The position numbers and the translations under genes were made by a program. Below, piece after piece: positions 35,671 to 44,378 of a DNA stretch of 64,000 nt. Origin of the DNA: HXMU1420-2 sp034670145 (GTDB lineage: Bacteria > Pseudomonadota > Alphaproteobacteria > Rhodobacterales > Rhodobacteraceae); the NCBI GenBank assembly GCA_034670145.1, contig JAXMOA010000015.1, positions 62,001 through 126,000 on the forward strand, read 5' to 3'. The notes under the pieces were generated by a model. That model worked only from the letters and a program-made list of their open reading frames with translations. It did not search any database and had not been told where the DNA came from. Every line of letters begins with the position of its first letter. The first letter of the stretch is position 1.

Positions 35671-36621
35671 ATGAAACGCCTGTTGAAGACAGCAATGTCC
35701 ACGGCCGCTGCGCTGGTTCTTGCCACAGCTGCATTCGCCTCTGATTGGACTCCACCGGGCCCGATCAAGCTCATGATCGCTTTCAAGGCAGGCGGCGGTG
35801 CGGACACGCAGGCACGCCTGATCGCCGAGGCGCTGGAAGCAAAAATGGGGTGGAAATTCATCCCGGAGCAGGTCACGGGCAAAGGGGGCGTTAACCTTCT
35901 GGCCGCTCTGAAAGATGCGCCAAACGACGGCACGACTATCGGAATGGTCGTAACAGAGTCGCTGGGCTACAATCTGGCGGCAGCCAATGCGGGAATGACC
36001 CCTGCCGATTTCACTGGATTGTCCACCACTGCCGGATTCCAGATGGGAGTTGTATCTTTGACGTCCAAAGGCTGGACGACGTTTTCCGATGTGGTTGCAG
36101 CGGCCAAGGGCGGCGCGTCATTGAAATTTGGTGCTATGAGCCCAAAGCTGGAAGACATCGCCTTTCTGTTGGCCGAGGCGCAAGGAATTGAGTTCAACAT
36201 AGTGCCGGTCAAGGGCGGCAAAGCCGTGATGAACGGTGTCAATGCCGGTGACCTGGACCTTGGTTTCATGGCGGGCATTCAAGGCAAGGGTGTTGCAGCA
36301 GGTGATCTGGTCAATCTGGCATCCGGATTGTCGACGCCATTGAAGCAAACGCCCGACGCTCCAACGTTGGCGGATCTTGGCGTGAACTATAACGCTGACG
36401 GTTATTTTGTTTTTGTTGGCCCTGCCGGAATGCCTGAAGAGGCCCGCAATGCGCTAGCGGAAGCGATCGGGTCAGTTGCGGGTGACGAAAACAGCAAGGC
36501 TGGCGGGATCATCAAAAAGGCCTTTGGCGGTGCAGCGCTGATCACTGGCGCCGAACTCGATTCACTTCTGGCTGACGGATTCACCGGCGCTGGCGAGCTG
36601 ATGAAGGCCGTAACAGAGTAA
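35671..36621 (+). CDS. Tripartite tricarboxylate transporter substrate-binding protein (TctC family)
   Basis: Periplasmic solute receptor, 316 residues, with a signal peptide MKRLLKTAMSTAAALVLATAAFA. The TctC/Bug fold is shown by IKLMIAFKAGGGADTQARLIAEALE, NGVNAGDLDLGFMAG and APTLADLGVNY. An AGGA site lies upstream. It is the first gene of TctC-TctB-TctA-sulfatase; the ligand is probably an organic anion, perhaps the sulfate ester cleaved by the fourth gene. Confidence 0.9.
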   Translation: MKRLLKTAMSTAAALVLATAAFASDWTPPGPIKLMIAFKAGGGADTQARLIAEALEAKMGWKFIPEQVTGKGGVNLLAALKDAPNDGTTIGMVVTESLGYNLAAANAGMTPADFTGLSTTAGFQMGVVSLTSKGWTTFSDVVAAAKGGASLKFGAMSPKLEDIAFLLAEAQGIEFNIVPVKGGKAVMNGVNAGDLDLGFMAGIQGKGVAAGDLVNLASGLSTPLKQTPDAPTLADLGVNYNADGYFVFVGPAGMPEEARNALAEAIGSVAGDENSKAGGIIKKAFGGAALITGAELDSLLADGFTGAGELMKAVTE

Positions 36622-36691
36622 GTGCTGCACATTTTTGCAGGCTCTGCTCTCGCTTTGTGGGCGCGGGGCCTGCCTATCAAAGGGCTATGAC

Positions 36692-37246
36692 ATGACCCCG
36701 CACTCGCGAGCCAACATCTATCTGGGCCTTGGCTGCATCGCGTTTGCCGCATTGGTCGCCTTTGTCTGGGTGCCGCTCGATGTCGATTCAGGCCTGGTTG
36801 AGAAGGTCCGGCGACGCTTGGCCATCGGCGATGCGTTGGCCCCTACGGTGGCTGCTGTCTTTATCGGGGTCGGCGGATTGGTTTTGGTCTTGGTCGAGGG
36901 CAGGGCGCTGGAACAGGCGCGTTTGCGTTTCAATGATCTGGTGTTTGTTGCCTTGGCGCTTTCTATTTTGGTCGCAGGCTTTCTGATCATGCTCTATGCC
37001 GGGCCGGTTGCAGTCGCCCTTTTCGCAAGCGAGACTGAGTACCGGCTGCTGCGAGACACCGTACCTTGGAAGTACATCGGTTTCTTCCTTGGTGGTGTCT
37101 TCATTCTCGTTGGCTTGATCACCCCATCCGAAAACGGCTTTCGTTTGCGCACCCTGTGGGTGGCAATCGCGGTGGTTTTGGTCTTGATTCTGATCTACGA
37201 CGTGCCTTTTGAGGATCTTCTGTTGCCGCCCAACGGAGATGTATGA
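36692..37246 (+). CDS. Tripartite tricarboxylate transporter small permease (TctB family)
   Basis: A 184-residue membrane protein with about four hydrophobic segments (IYLGLGCIAFAALVAFVWV, LVFVALALSILVAGFLIML and two more near the C-terminus), the TctB layout. The start at 36692 avoids an upstream non-hydrophobic extension. It overlaps tctA by four bases. Confidence 0.86.
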   Translation: MTPHSRANIYLGLGCIAFAALVAFVWVPLDVDSGLVEKVRRRLAIGDALAPTVAAVFIGVGGLVLVLVEGRALEQARLRFNDLVFVALALSILVAGFLIMLYAGPVAVALFASETEYRLLRDTVPWKYIGFFLGGVFILVGLITPSENGFRLRTLWVAIAVVLVLILIYDVPFEDLLLPPNGDV

Positions 37247-38835
37247 TGGGAGTGCTCGACTACATCTGGATGGGCATTCTCGCCGTTTTTCAGGGGCCGG
37301 AACTGTTCTCCATCCTAGGTTTGCCAATCTCGGTCACATTGGTCATGATCCTGTCGGGTTTTCTACTGGGGATCATGGTTGGGGCCACGCCGGGCATGGC
37401 CGGTCCGGTCGCCATGGCCATTGCTCTGCCAATTCTGATTTCGGTCTTTGGATACAATCAAAGTGCGCTTCTGCCTGTCATGGGTTTCCTGATCGGTATC
37501 ATGAAAGGGGCCACAGTTGGCGGAGCGGTTCCCGCAATTCTCTTTAATACGCCCGGAACGCCGGATGCTTTCATGACCACGCTCGATGGTTATCCCATGG
37601 CTCAACGTGGCAAGGCGCGCAAGGCGCTGAGGGTGGCGCATCTGTCTTCGGTTACCGGGGATACCTTCTCGGATATTGTCCTGTTTATCTGTGCGCCATT
37701 TCTAGCAATTTTGGTCGAAGCCTATCTTGACCTGCCCGAAAAGACGGCGCTTCTGATCCTGTCGCTCAGCTTCATCGCAGCTGTGATTGGTGGCTCCCCA
37801 GCCAAAGGGCTGATCTCGACCGGCTTGGGGCTTTTGGCCGTTTATGTCGGCACCGGCGATGATTTCTATCCGCGCTTGTCGTTGGGGTCCCAGGAATTGG
37901 CACGAGGCTTTCCAATCGCCACATCAGTTCTTGGAGTCCTGATTATTGGCGCTGTTTTTAAAGGGCTCGACGAGCTTTGGCAGGAGCGACGTGCCCAAGG
38001 CGAGATTAGCGTGATACCCGAGGACGGAGATCAGCGCCTGCACTGGGCCGACATTCGCCGTTTGTTGCCCTATATCGCGCGCTCGGCGGTTATTGGCACG
38101 ATGGTCGGCGCGCTGCCGGGTATTGGTTCGACGCTCGCCGCGACTTTGGGGTATACCGTTGGCCGAGCCCGGCATGCCAAGCGCAAGACGCCTGAGCAAA
38201 CCAGTTTTGGCAAAGGGGCAATGGAAGGTATTGCGTCGACCGAAGCGGCCAATTCGTCTGTGTCGGGAGCGAATTTGATCCCCGTTTTGTCCCTGGGTAT
38301 CCCCGGCAACGCCGCAGCGGTATTCTTGATCCTGGCGGCCGAAAGCATCGGTGGCTTCAACCCTGGTCCTTCGGTGTTCCGGTTTACGCAGGACGAGGTC
38401 AATCCCGAACTTGTCATTGCGTTCGGCCTATTCACTGCCATGTTCCTAGCCAATCTGATGAACTGGACCATCGGCGGGGTTTTTATGCGCTCGATGGGGA
38501 TAATGATTAACATTCCCAAACAGGTACTACTTCCGTCTGTTCTGCTTTTGACGTTGACGGCAATATATGTGCAGGAAACCCGGATCGAAGCCATCTGGTT
38601 CGCCCTTGGCTTTGGCGTGCTGGGCTACCTGATGCGGCGGCTCGACATCTCTCCATTGCCATTTGTCATCGCCTTCATCCTTGGCGGAAAACTGGAGGAA
38701 AGCGCGCGTCAGGCCTATGCAGCCACGGGCAACGATCCTTTCTTTCTGTTCACGCATCCTATTGCTGCCGTTTTCATGGCGATGTCGTTGGGCGTCATAC
38801 TCTTCACTGCTCGAAAATCAAAAGGCACAACATGA
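37243..38835 (+). CDS. Tripartite tricarboxylate transporter large permease (TctA family)
   Basis: A 530-residue, roughly twelve-segment membrane transporter. Family motifs: VGATPGMAGPVAMAIALPI and, in the second repeat, VGALPGIGSTLAATLGYTVGRARH; also SVSGANLIPVLSLGIPGNAAAVF. Two adjacent ATG codons at 37243 and 37246 overlap the tctB stop. The sulfatase gene follows 97 bases later on the same strand. Confidence 0.93.
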   Translation: MMGVLDYIWMGILAVFQGPELFSILGLPISVTLVMILSGFLLGIMVGATPGMAGPVAMAIALPILISVFGYNQSALLPVMGFLIGIMKGATVGGAVPAILFNTPGTPDAFMTTLDGYPMAQRGKARKALRVAHLSSVTGDTFSDIVLFICAPFLAILVEAYLDLPEKTALLILSLSFIAAVIGGSPAKGLISTGLGLLAVYVGTGDDFYPRLSLGSQELARGFPIATSVLGVLIIGAVFKGLDELWQERRAQGEISVIPEDGDQRLHWADIRRLLPYIARSAVIGTMVGALPGIGSTLAATLGYTVGRARHAKRKTPEQTSFGKGAMEGIASTEAANSSVSGANLIPVLSLGIPGNAAAVFLILAAESIGGFNPGPSVFRFTQDEVNPELVIAFGLFTAMFLANLMNWTIGGVFMRSMGIMINIPKQVLLPSVLLLTLTAIYVQETRIEAIWFALGFGVLGYLMRRLDISPLPFVIAFILGGKLEESARQAYAATGNDPFFLFTHPIAAVFMAMSLGVILFTARKSKGTT

Positions 38836-38932
38836 CATTGGTTCCCAACAACATCCTGATGACAGGCAATGAGGCCAGGTCCGGGCTCGGGTGTTGGAGC
38901 ACTGTCAATCTCACACACCAGAAAGGCACGAT

Positions 38933-40465
38933 ATGAGCGCAAACCGTCCCAATATCCTGTTGATCTCTGCTGATCAGCACCGCGCAGACTGCATGGGTTT
39001 CATGGGGCGCAACATCAAAACGCCCCACTTGGATCAACTCGCGGCCAATGGTACGCACTTCGATGCTTGCATCACACCTTCGGTGGTGTGTCAGCCGGCA
39101 AGAGCCTCGATCCTGACCGGGCAGCTTTGCCGCACGCACGGCGTGCATGACAATGGCATTGACCTTTCACCTGAAATTGGCAGCAAGGGTTTTGCCGGTG
39201 CCATGGGCGCATCAGGCTATCAGACCAGCTTTTTTGGCAAGGCACATTTTTCAACTTACCACACATATGAACCAACCGGCACGCCGGAATGCCTTAGATC
39301 GTCCCAGGATTATGGGGCGGATTGGGTTGGTCCCTATATGGGGTTTGAACATCTGGAACTGATGCTGGTTGGACACAACTGGTGGGCGCCGGAAAAACCG
39401 CCCGGAGGCCAACACTATGAACGTTTCTATCATCGGGACGGACAGGGTGACGAAAAGACCAAACTTATGTGGGAAAATGCTGGTGATACAAAAGGTGCAG
39501 CGCAAACCTGGCATTCCAAACTTCCCGTCGCATGGCACAACACCCCGTGGACGGCTGACCGGGCCATAGAATGGTTGCGCCATGGACGGGACGAAGAAAA
39601 GCCATTTTGCACCTGGGTCTCTTTCCCAGATCCGCATCATCCCTTTGATTGTCCCGAACCTTGGTCGCGGTTGCATGATCCTGACCAGGTGGACCTGCCC
39701 GAGAACCGCACGCGCGACTTCGAGAACCGTCCATGGTGGCATCAGGCGGCGATAACCGGCGAACCGGCGGACGCCAAATTCGCGGAAATCCGCAAGGCCT
39801 ATAGCCGGATTGAGCCACAAACCGATACGCAATTGCGCGAGATCATTGCCAACACCTATGGTCAGATCAGTTTCATCGATCATCAAATCGGTCGGTTGAT
39901 GATTGAATTGCAGGAGCTCGGCTTGGATGACAACACCATTGTCGTCTATATCTCAGACCATGGAGACTGGCTCGGCGATCATGGGCTGATCCTCAAGGGA
40001 CCGATGCACTACGAAGGCTTGCTACGTGTGCCGATGATCGTAAAGGGGCCTGGAGTTCCGGCGGGTAAAGTGGTCAAGGACGCAGTATCGACGCTGGATC
40101 TTGCCGCCACATTCTTTGACTATGGCCAAGCAGAGCCACTGTTGCCCCAGCATGGACAAAGCCTGAGATCGCTGATCGAGACGGATGAGGCAACGCGAGA
40201 GTATGCGCTCAACGAATGGGGGCTAGGGGCAGGGCGGGCGGGTGTGCCGTTGGAATTGCGTACAGTTCGAACGCGTACTCACAAGCTTACAGTTGACCTA
40301 TTGTCCGGAGAGGGGGAGCTTTACGATTTGGAGAAGGACCCGGGTGAGATGTGCAACCTGATCAAGGATCCGGCAGCGGCTGATATCCGCAAAACGCTCG
40401 AAGCATATATTGCGAGCCGCCCGGCCGACATACTACAGGACCAACCGCGTGTTGGAACGGCGTAG
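38933..40465 (+). CDS. Type I sulfatase (CxPxR)
   Basis: A 510-residue sulfatase without a signal peptide; start at 38933 with AAAGG upstream. The formylglycine precursor is Cys53 in VVCQPARASILTG. Metal-binding regions are ILLISADQHRADC and VVYISDHGDWLGDHG, with LKGPMHYEGLLRVPMIVKGPG following. The C-terminal ELYDLEKDPGEMCNL is typical of the family. Placement after TctCBA suggests it hydrolyses the transported ester inside the cell. Confidence 0.91.
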   Translation: MSANRPNILLISADQHRADCMGFMGRNIKTPHLDQLAANGTHFDACITPSVVCQPARASILTGQLCRTHGVHDNGIDLSPEIGSKGFAGAMGASGYQTSFFGKAHFSTYHTYEPTGTPECLRSSQDYGADWVGPYMGFEHLELMLVGHNWWAPEKPPGGQHYERFYHRDGQGDEKTKLMWENAGDTKGAAQTWHSKLPVAWHNTPWTADRAIEWLRHGRDEEKPFCTWVSFPDPHHPFDCPEPWSRLHDPDQVDLPENRTRDFENRPWWHQAAITGEPADAKFAEIRKAYSRIEPQTDTQLREIIANTYGQISFIDHQIGRLMIELQELGLDDNTIVVYISDHGDWLGDHGLILKGPMHYEGLLRVPMIVKGPGVPAGKVVKDAVSTLDLAATFFDYGQAEPLLPQHGQSLRSLIETDEATREYALNEWGLGAGRAGVPLELRTVRTRTHKLTVDLLSGEGELYDLEKDPGEMCNLIKDPAAADIRKTLEAYIASRPADILQDQPRVGTA

Positions 40466-40483
40466 GAGAACAGGTTCGCGGCA

Positions 40484-41161
40484 CTAGATTGAGCTGTTGC
40501 GCTCGACTGCGGAGGAAGACGGCGCACTATCTGGATCAACGGCGCGCAGCTTGTAAGCGTCGCTTTTTGGTGCCCAGCTATCATAAAGTGATGCGAGGTC
40601 CTGCAGGGGCGTTTTGGAGTCATCAACACGTAGGTCAGTATCTTTTAGCTCGTCGGGTCCCATCACGACCAGTGATGCTGACTGGAGCGGGTCGCGTTCG
40701 CTGCCCGCTGCCTCACCTGCCAGCATTCCTGCAAGAAGCCTTTGTTCGAGCGTGCCAGAGCCCTCTTCGAAGCCACGGATCATCTCTGGCAGCACTTCTG
40801 CGCTTCCTAGAAAGTTGCCGATGGCGAGACAGTCTACACCGGTCAGGCCACCGGTGTGATCAAGGCAGGAAGCTCCCGTGTGGTGCACCCCATCGCCGGT
40901 CAGGGTCAACACCCCAAGCTGGCGCCAATGGGGGGCGTGGGCTGCGTTTTGCATCGCCTCAAGCACGCCGTTCGCGTCCGCACCATTTTGAAAGGCCTGC
41001 AAGCCGACGCGATGCAGGCGCGGATCGGTGCGTGCCTGAGAGAACACGACACAGCCGGGCAGCACGTCGCCAACGCGTGCACCGACGGCGACAGAAGAGG
41101 TGGCGACAGCAAAACCAATGTGGCCCGTTTCGGGGCAGCGCCCGGCAAGCGAATAGGTCAT
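40484..41161 (-). CDS. DUF1028 family protein (first copy)
   Basis: A 225-residue protein of the DUF1028 family, which has an Ntn-hydrolase-like fold and no firmly assigned reaction. Typical stretches: MTYSLAGRCPETGHIGFAVATSSVAVGARV and WRQLGVLTLTGDGVHHTGASC. There is no signal peptide. Its start overlaps the D-carbamoylase stop (ATGA), so the two are co-translated, pointing to a role in N-carbamoyl or amide metabolism. A second, diverged copy lies at 47183. Confidence 0.85.
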   Translation of the reverse strand: MTYSLAGRCPETGHIGFAVATSSVAVGARVGDVLPGCVVFSQARTDPRLHRVGLQAFQNGADANGVLEAMQNAAHAPHWRQLGVLTLTGDGVHHTGASCLDHTGGLTGVDCLAIGNFLGSAEVLPEMIRGFEEGSGTLEQRLLAGMLAGEAAGSERDPLQSASLVVMGPDELKDTDLRVDDSKTPLQDLASLYDSWAPKSDAYKLRAVDPDSAPSSSAVERNSSI

Positions 41162-42093
41162 TCTTCGATCTCCACTCCGGTCTGCGATGTTATCAAGCCG
41201 TAGTGCTCGATCCGGCGATGTTTCGCGAAATTGAATACTGAGCGTCGAATGTATTCGCCGAGTTCCAGATCACAATTGTAGGAGATGAGTTCGTCATCCT
41301 CACTCACTGCACGGGCCACAGTTTCCCCGGTTGGGGCCACAATTGCGGACCCCCCTATCATCGTAAATCCATCTTCAGAGCCGCATTTCGCAGCCGCCAT
41401 AACCCAGGCACCGTTCTGATAGGCTGCGGATTCGAGGCTTAGGCGGTGGTGATGTTCGCGCAGGTGGACGGGTTCATTGTGGTGAATGTTTCGTGTCGGA
41501 GTGTTGTACCCAAGCATGAAGACTTCGGCGCCCTTGAGGGCCATTACGCGAAACGTCTCGGGCCAACGACGGTCGTTGCAGATGCACATGCCGATCCGTC
41601 CGACATCGGATTTGTAGACAGGAAAACCTAGATCTCCGACTTCGAAGTACCGCTTTTCCAGATGCTCGAACTCCGGGTCCCCGATTGGGTCCTTGGTGCC
41701 TGGCAAATGGATCTTGCGGTATTTACCGATAATGTCTCCGGCTGGTGAAACCAGAACAGATGTGTTGAATCGTCTGACTTTGCCGTTGATTTTTGTTTTT
41801 TCAGCGTAGCCCAGGTAAAAACCAACACCCAGCTTACGGGCGGCCTCAAACAACGGTTCAGTCGCCGGTGACGGCAGACTTTCCTCAAAAAAGCGGTCGT
41901 ATTCATCGGGGTCGTCATAGGCATAACGTGGGAAAAAAGTGGTTAGGGCCAGCTCTGGAAACGTCACCCACCTGGCGCCGCGCGAATGAGCCTCTCTCAG
42001 CAAATCTACAAGCCGACCGACGACTGTTTTGCGGGTGTCGTCCAAATGAATAGGACCCAATTGCGCTACCGCAAACACGACACTTCGACTCAT
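41158..42093 (-). CDS. N-carbamoyl-D-amino acid hydrolase (nitrilase superfamily)
   Basis: Cytoplasmic C-N hydrolase, 311 residues, releasing D-amino acid, ammonia and CO2. The catalytic triad is Glu47 (TFPELAL), Lys127 (KYRKIHLPG) and Cys172 (CICNDRRWPE), one residue shifted from the Glu46/Lys126/Cys171 of characterised D-carbamoylases. The start at 42093 has GGAG 9 bases upstream; the frame runs to 42168 without homology. It is divergent from a LysR gene and forms an operon with DUF1028. D-hydantoinase and racemase genes are 6-8 kb away. Confidence 0.9.
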   Translation of the reverse strand: MSRSVVFAVAQLGPIHLDDTRKTVVGRLVDLLREAHSRGARWVTFPELALTTFFPRYAYDDPDEYDRFFEESLPSPATEPLFEAARKLGVGFYLGYAEKTKINGKVRRFNTSVLVSPAGDIIGKYRKIHLPGTKDPIGDPEFEHLEKRYFEVGDLGFPVYKSDVGRIGMCICNDRRWPETFRVMALKGAEVFMLGYNTPTRNIHHNEPVHLREHHHRLSLESAAYQNGAWVMAAAKCGSEDGFTMIGGSAIVAPTGETVARAVSEDDELISYNCDLELGEYIRRSVFNFAKHRRIEHYGLITSQTGVEIEE

Positions 42094-42170
42094 TTGTTTC
42101 TCCAATCCGTGGTGACATCCAGACCTAGACAACAGCGCTTTTTCCAGGAAATAATAAAACGGGCCCATGA

Positions 42171-42187
42171 AATAACTGGAGGTTATT
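42171..42187. promoter_or_regulatory. LysR-type T-N11-A box overlapping the lysR ribosome binding site
   Basis: AATAAC and GTTATT flank five bases; TAACTGGAGGTTA fits T-N11-A. The site contains the GGAGG of the lysR gene and lies between it and the divergent carbamoylase gene, suggesting autoregulation. Confidence 0.6.
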
Positions 42188-42191
42188 GTCT

Positions 42192-43100
42192 ATGCTTCGT
42201 TTTCGGCAACTTGAAATGCTCTGTGCAGTTGTAGACTTGGGAACAACCTCTGGCGCTGCGGAGTCTCTGGGCGTGAGCCAACCCGCGGTCTCGAATATGA
42301 TCAGACACATTGAGGACGTGGTTGGGTTTTCTCTGTTTCGCCGCGAAAAGGGGCGTCTCGCGCCAACACCGGAAGCATTGCACATTGCGCAAGAGGCCCA
42401 GCATCTGTTCGCGCAGCAAAAGCGCATGGACCAGATCGTGCAACAGCTGCGTGGCGGGACCATGGGCCAGTTGAACCTGATCGCCACACCATCAATCGGG
42501 CATGTTCTGCTGCCCGGTTTGGTCACGCGGTTCTTGCAGATGCGACCGCGGCTTAGGCCGTCAATAGAGTTGGGCAGCGTTGATGAAGTGATCCAGCAAC
42601 TGGTCAGCGGTCGCGCCGAACTTGGGTTTTCGATTACGCCACCGCGCCATTCAGCGCTGACTGTTCAGCCTTTGGCAGAAGGAGAAATGGTATGCGTCAT
42701 GCCAAATGGTCACGACCTGGCGCATGCCCGCACTGTCAATATCTCTGACCTGAATCATGTCAACCACATCTCTTATGGCACCTCGACGCCGCTTGGTCAG
42801 ATGATTGATCAAGCCTATTCAAGGCAAGGGTTGGAGCGGCGTTTCGACTGCGAGGTGCGTCATACATCAACGGCCTTGGAAATGGTTTCGGCCGGGGCAG
42901 GAGTGGCTCTGGTTGACAGTTTTGCTCTGCGTGGTGGGGACCGAAATGACATAATTGCCCGGTCAATAGAACCCTCCCTGCCGGTCACTCTCTATGGAAT
43001 AACATCAAAGCTTTTCCCAACGTCGCAGATGGTGGGAAAATTCCAGCAGTTCCTGCGCGATTCACTGGCGGTGGGGGTGGACTATGAATCTAATGTATAA
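42192..43100 (+). CDS. LysR family regulator of the hydantoin island
   Basis: A 302-residue LysR regulator: MLRFRQLEMLCAVVDLGTTSGAAESLGVSQPAVSNMIRHIEDVVGF is the helix-turn-helix, followed by an effector domain to the C-terminus. ATG 42192 is preferred to TTG 42186 because GGAGG then lies 9 bases away. It sits between the divergent carbamoylase-DUF1028 pair and the downstream transporter-hydantoinase operon on its own strand. Confidence 0.88.
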   Translation: MLRFRQLEMLCAVVDLGTTSGAAESLGVSQPAVSNMIRHIEDVVGFSLFRREKGRLAPTPEALHIAQEAQHLFAQQKRMDQIVQQLRGGTMGQLNLIATPSIGHVLLPGLVTRFLQMRPRLRPSIELGSVDEVIQQLVSGRAELGFSITPPRHSALTVQPLAEGEMVCVMPNGHDLAHARTVNISDLNHVNHISYGTSTPLGQMIDQAYSRQGLERRFDCEVRHTSTALEMVSAGAGVALVDSFALRGGDRNDIIARSIEPSLPVTLYGITSKLFPTSQMVGKFQQFLRDSLAVGVDYESNV

Positions 43101-43211
43101 CTGTGCATTATTCTTGTAGGTGAATTTTTTATTTCACCGAATTGCATGGCTCTGGTTTGCTTGCGATGTCCCGCCAACTGACGGGCGGACCCTCGTGGAG
43201 ACCACTGCTGA

Positions 43212-44282
43212 ATGCCAAGTCCGATTATCTCCGTCCGGAATGCTGTCAAAACATATGGAGAGGTCCGAGCGCTTGACAGCGTTCAGCTGGATATCCGCGA
43301 AGGCGAATTTCTGACGCTGCTTGGCCCATCAGGATCTGGGAAGACGACGCTTCTCTCTGCCATAGCCGGTTTCCTGTCTTTGACCAGCGGGTCTATTCAA
43401 GCCCGTGGCGCTGATATTACGCGTCTGCCGCCGGAAAAGCGCGGCTTTGCGATGGTTTTTCAGGGGTATGCGTTGTTTCCCACAATGACCGTGGCAGAAA
43501 ATGTCGGGTATCCCTTGCGGGTGCGAAAGATGCCCAAGGAAGAGCGCGCGGAACGTGTCCGCGAATGTCTTGAGCTGGTGCAGATGTCAGGCTTTGCAGA
43601 TCGGATGCCAGACCAGCTTTCGGGCGGGCAACAGCAGCGCATCGCCCTGGCGCGCGCTCTTTCGTTCAAGCCGGATGTCCTGCTGTTGGACGAGCCGCTT
43701 TCGGCGCTGGACAAAAAGCTTCGGGCCGATTTGCAATGGGAACTCAAGGCGTTGCACGACAGGTTGGGGGTGACATTCATCTACGTCACCCATGATCAGG
43801 ACGAGGCCATGTCGATGTCTGACCGGGTCATTATCCTGAACAACGGATCGATCCAGCAAGAAGGCGCGCCGAACGAGCTGTATGACCTTCCCCGCAACAA
43901 ATTTGTGGCAAGCTTTCTGGGGAAATCGAACTTTATTCCAGCAGTTTACGAGAAGCAGGCAGACGGCAGTTATACCGCCAAAGTCGCGGATCAAAGCTTT
44001 GCGCTTGCGGCGCAGCCTGACCGCGTCACCGAGGGAGCAGGATGCCTTGCGATCCGCCCAGAGCGCGTGCGGATGGCGCTGCCGGGGCAGGAGTGCTTTG
44101 CTGGGCGCATTCGCCAGATCAGCTATCTGGGTGAGCGGTGCCTTGTGCTGGTCGATCATGACAGTTTCGGCGAGGTCCTGATCTCGCAAACAACGTGGAA
44201 CGCCGACCTGCCGCCAAAGCCGAACATGGAGATCAGCTTTGGTTGGGACGGGAAGGCCTGTGTTCCGATTGCAGAGAATTGA
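43212..44282 (+). CDS. Spermidine/putrescine-type ABC ATPase (PotA family)
   Basis: ATPase subunit, 356 residues. Walker A GPSGSGKTT, Q-loop FQGYALFPTMTV, signature LSGGQQQRIALARALS, Walker B VLLLDEPLSALD, and a C-terminal TOBE domain (CLAIRPERVRMALPG). No strong ribosome binding site precedes the ATG. It is the first gene of a long run with binding protein, two permeases, DUF1028, hydantoinase, racemase and amidohydrolase. Confidence 0.92.
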   Translation: MPSPIISVRNAVKTYGEVRALDSVQLDIREGEFLTLLGPSGSGKTTLLSAIAGFLSLTSGSIQARGADITRLPPEKRGFAMVFQGYALFPTMTVAENVGYPLRVRKMPKEERAERVRECLELVQMSGFADRMPDQLSGGQQQRIALARALSFKPDVLLLDEPLSALDKKLRADLQWELKALHDRLGVTFIYVTHDQDEAMSMSDRVIILNNGSIQQEGAPNELYDLPRNKFVASFLGKSNFIPAVYEKQADGSYTAKVADQSFALAAQPDRVTEGAGCLAIRPERVRMALPGQECFAGRIRQISYLGERCLVLVDHDSFGEVLISQTTWNADLPPKPNMEISFGWDGKACVPIAEN

Positions 44283-44378
44283 GCATGGGGCGTGTGACCC
44301 GGTCACGCGTCAAAAACCAAAGAACAAAGGCCCAAATAACAAGGGTCAGCCATAACTTGGACAACTTGGAGAAAGCGA

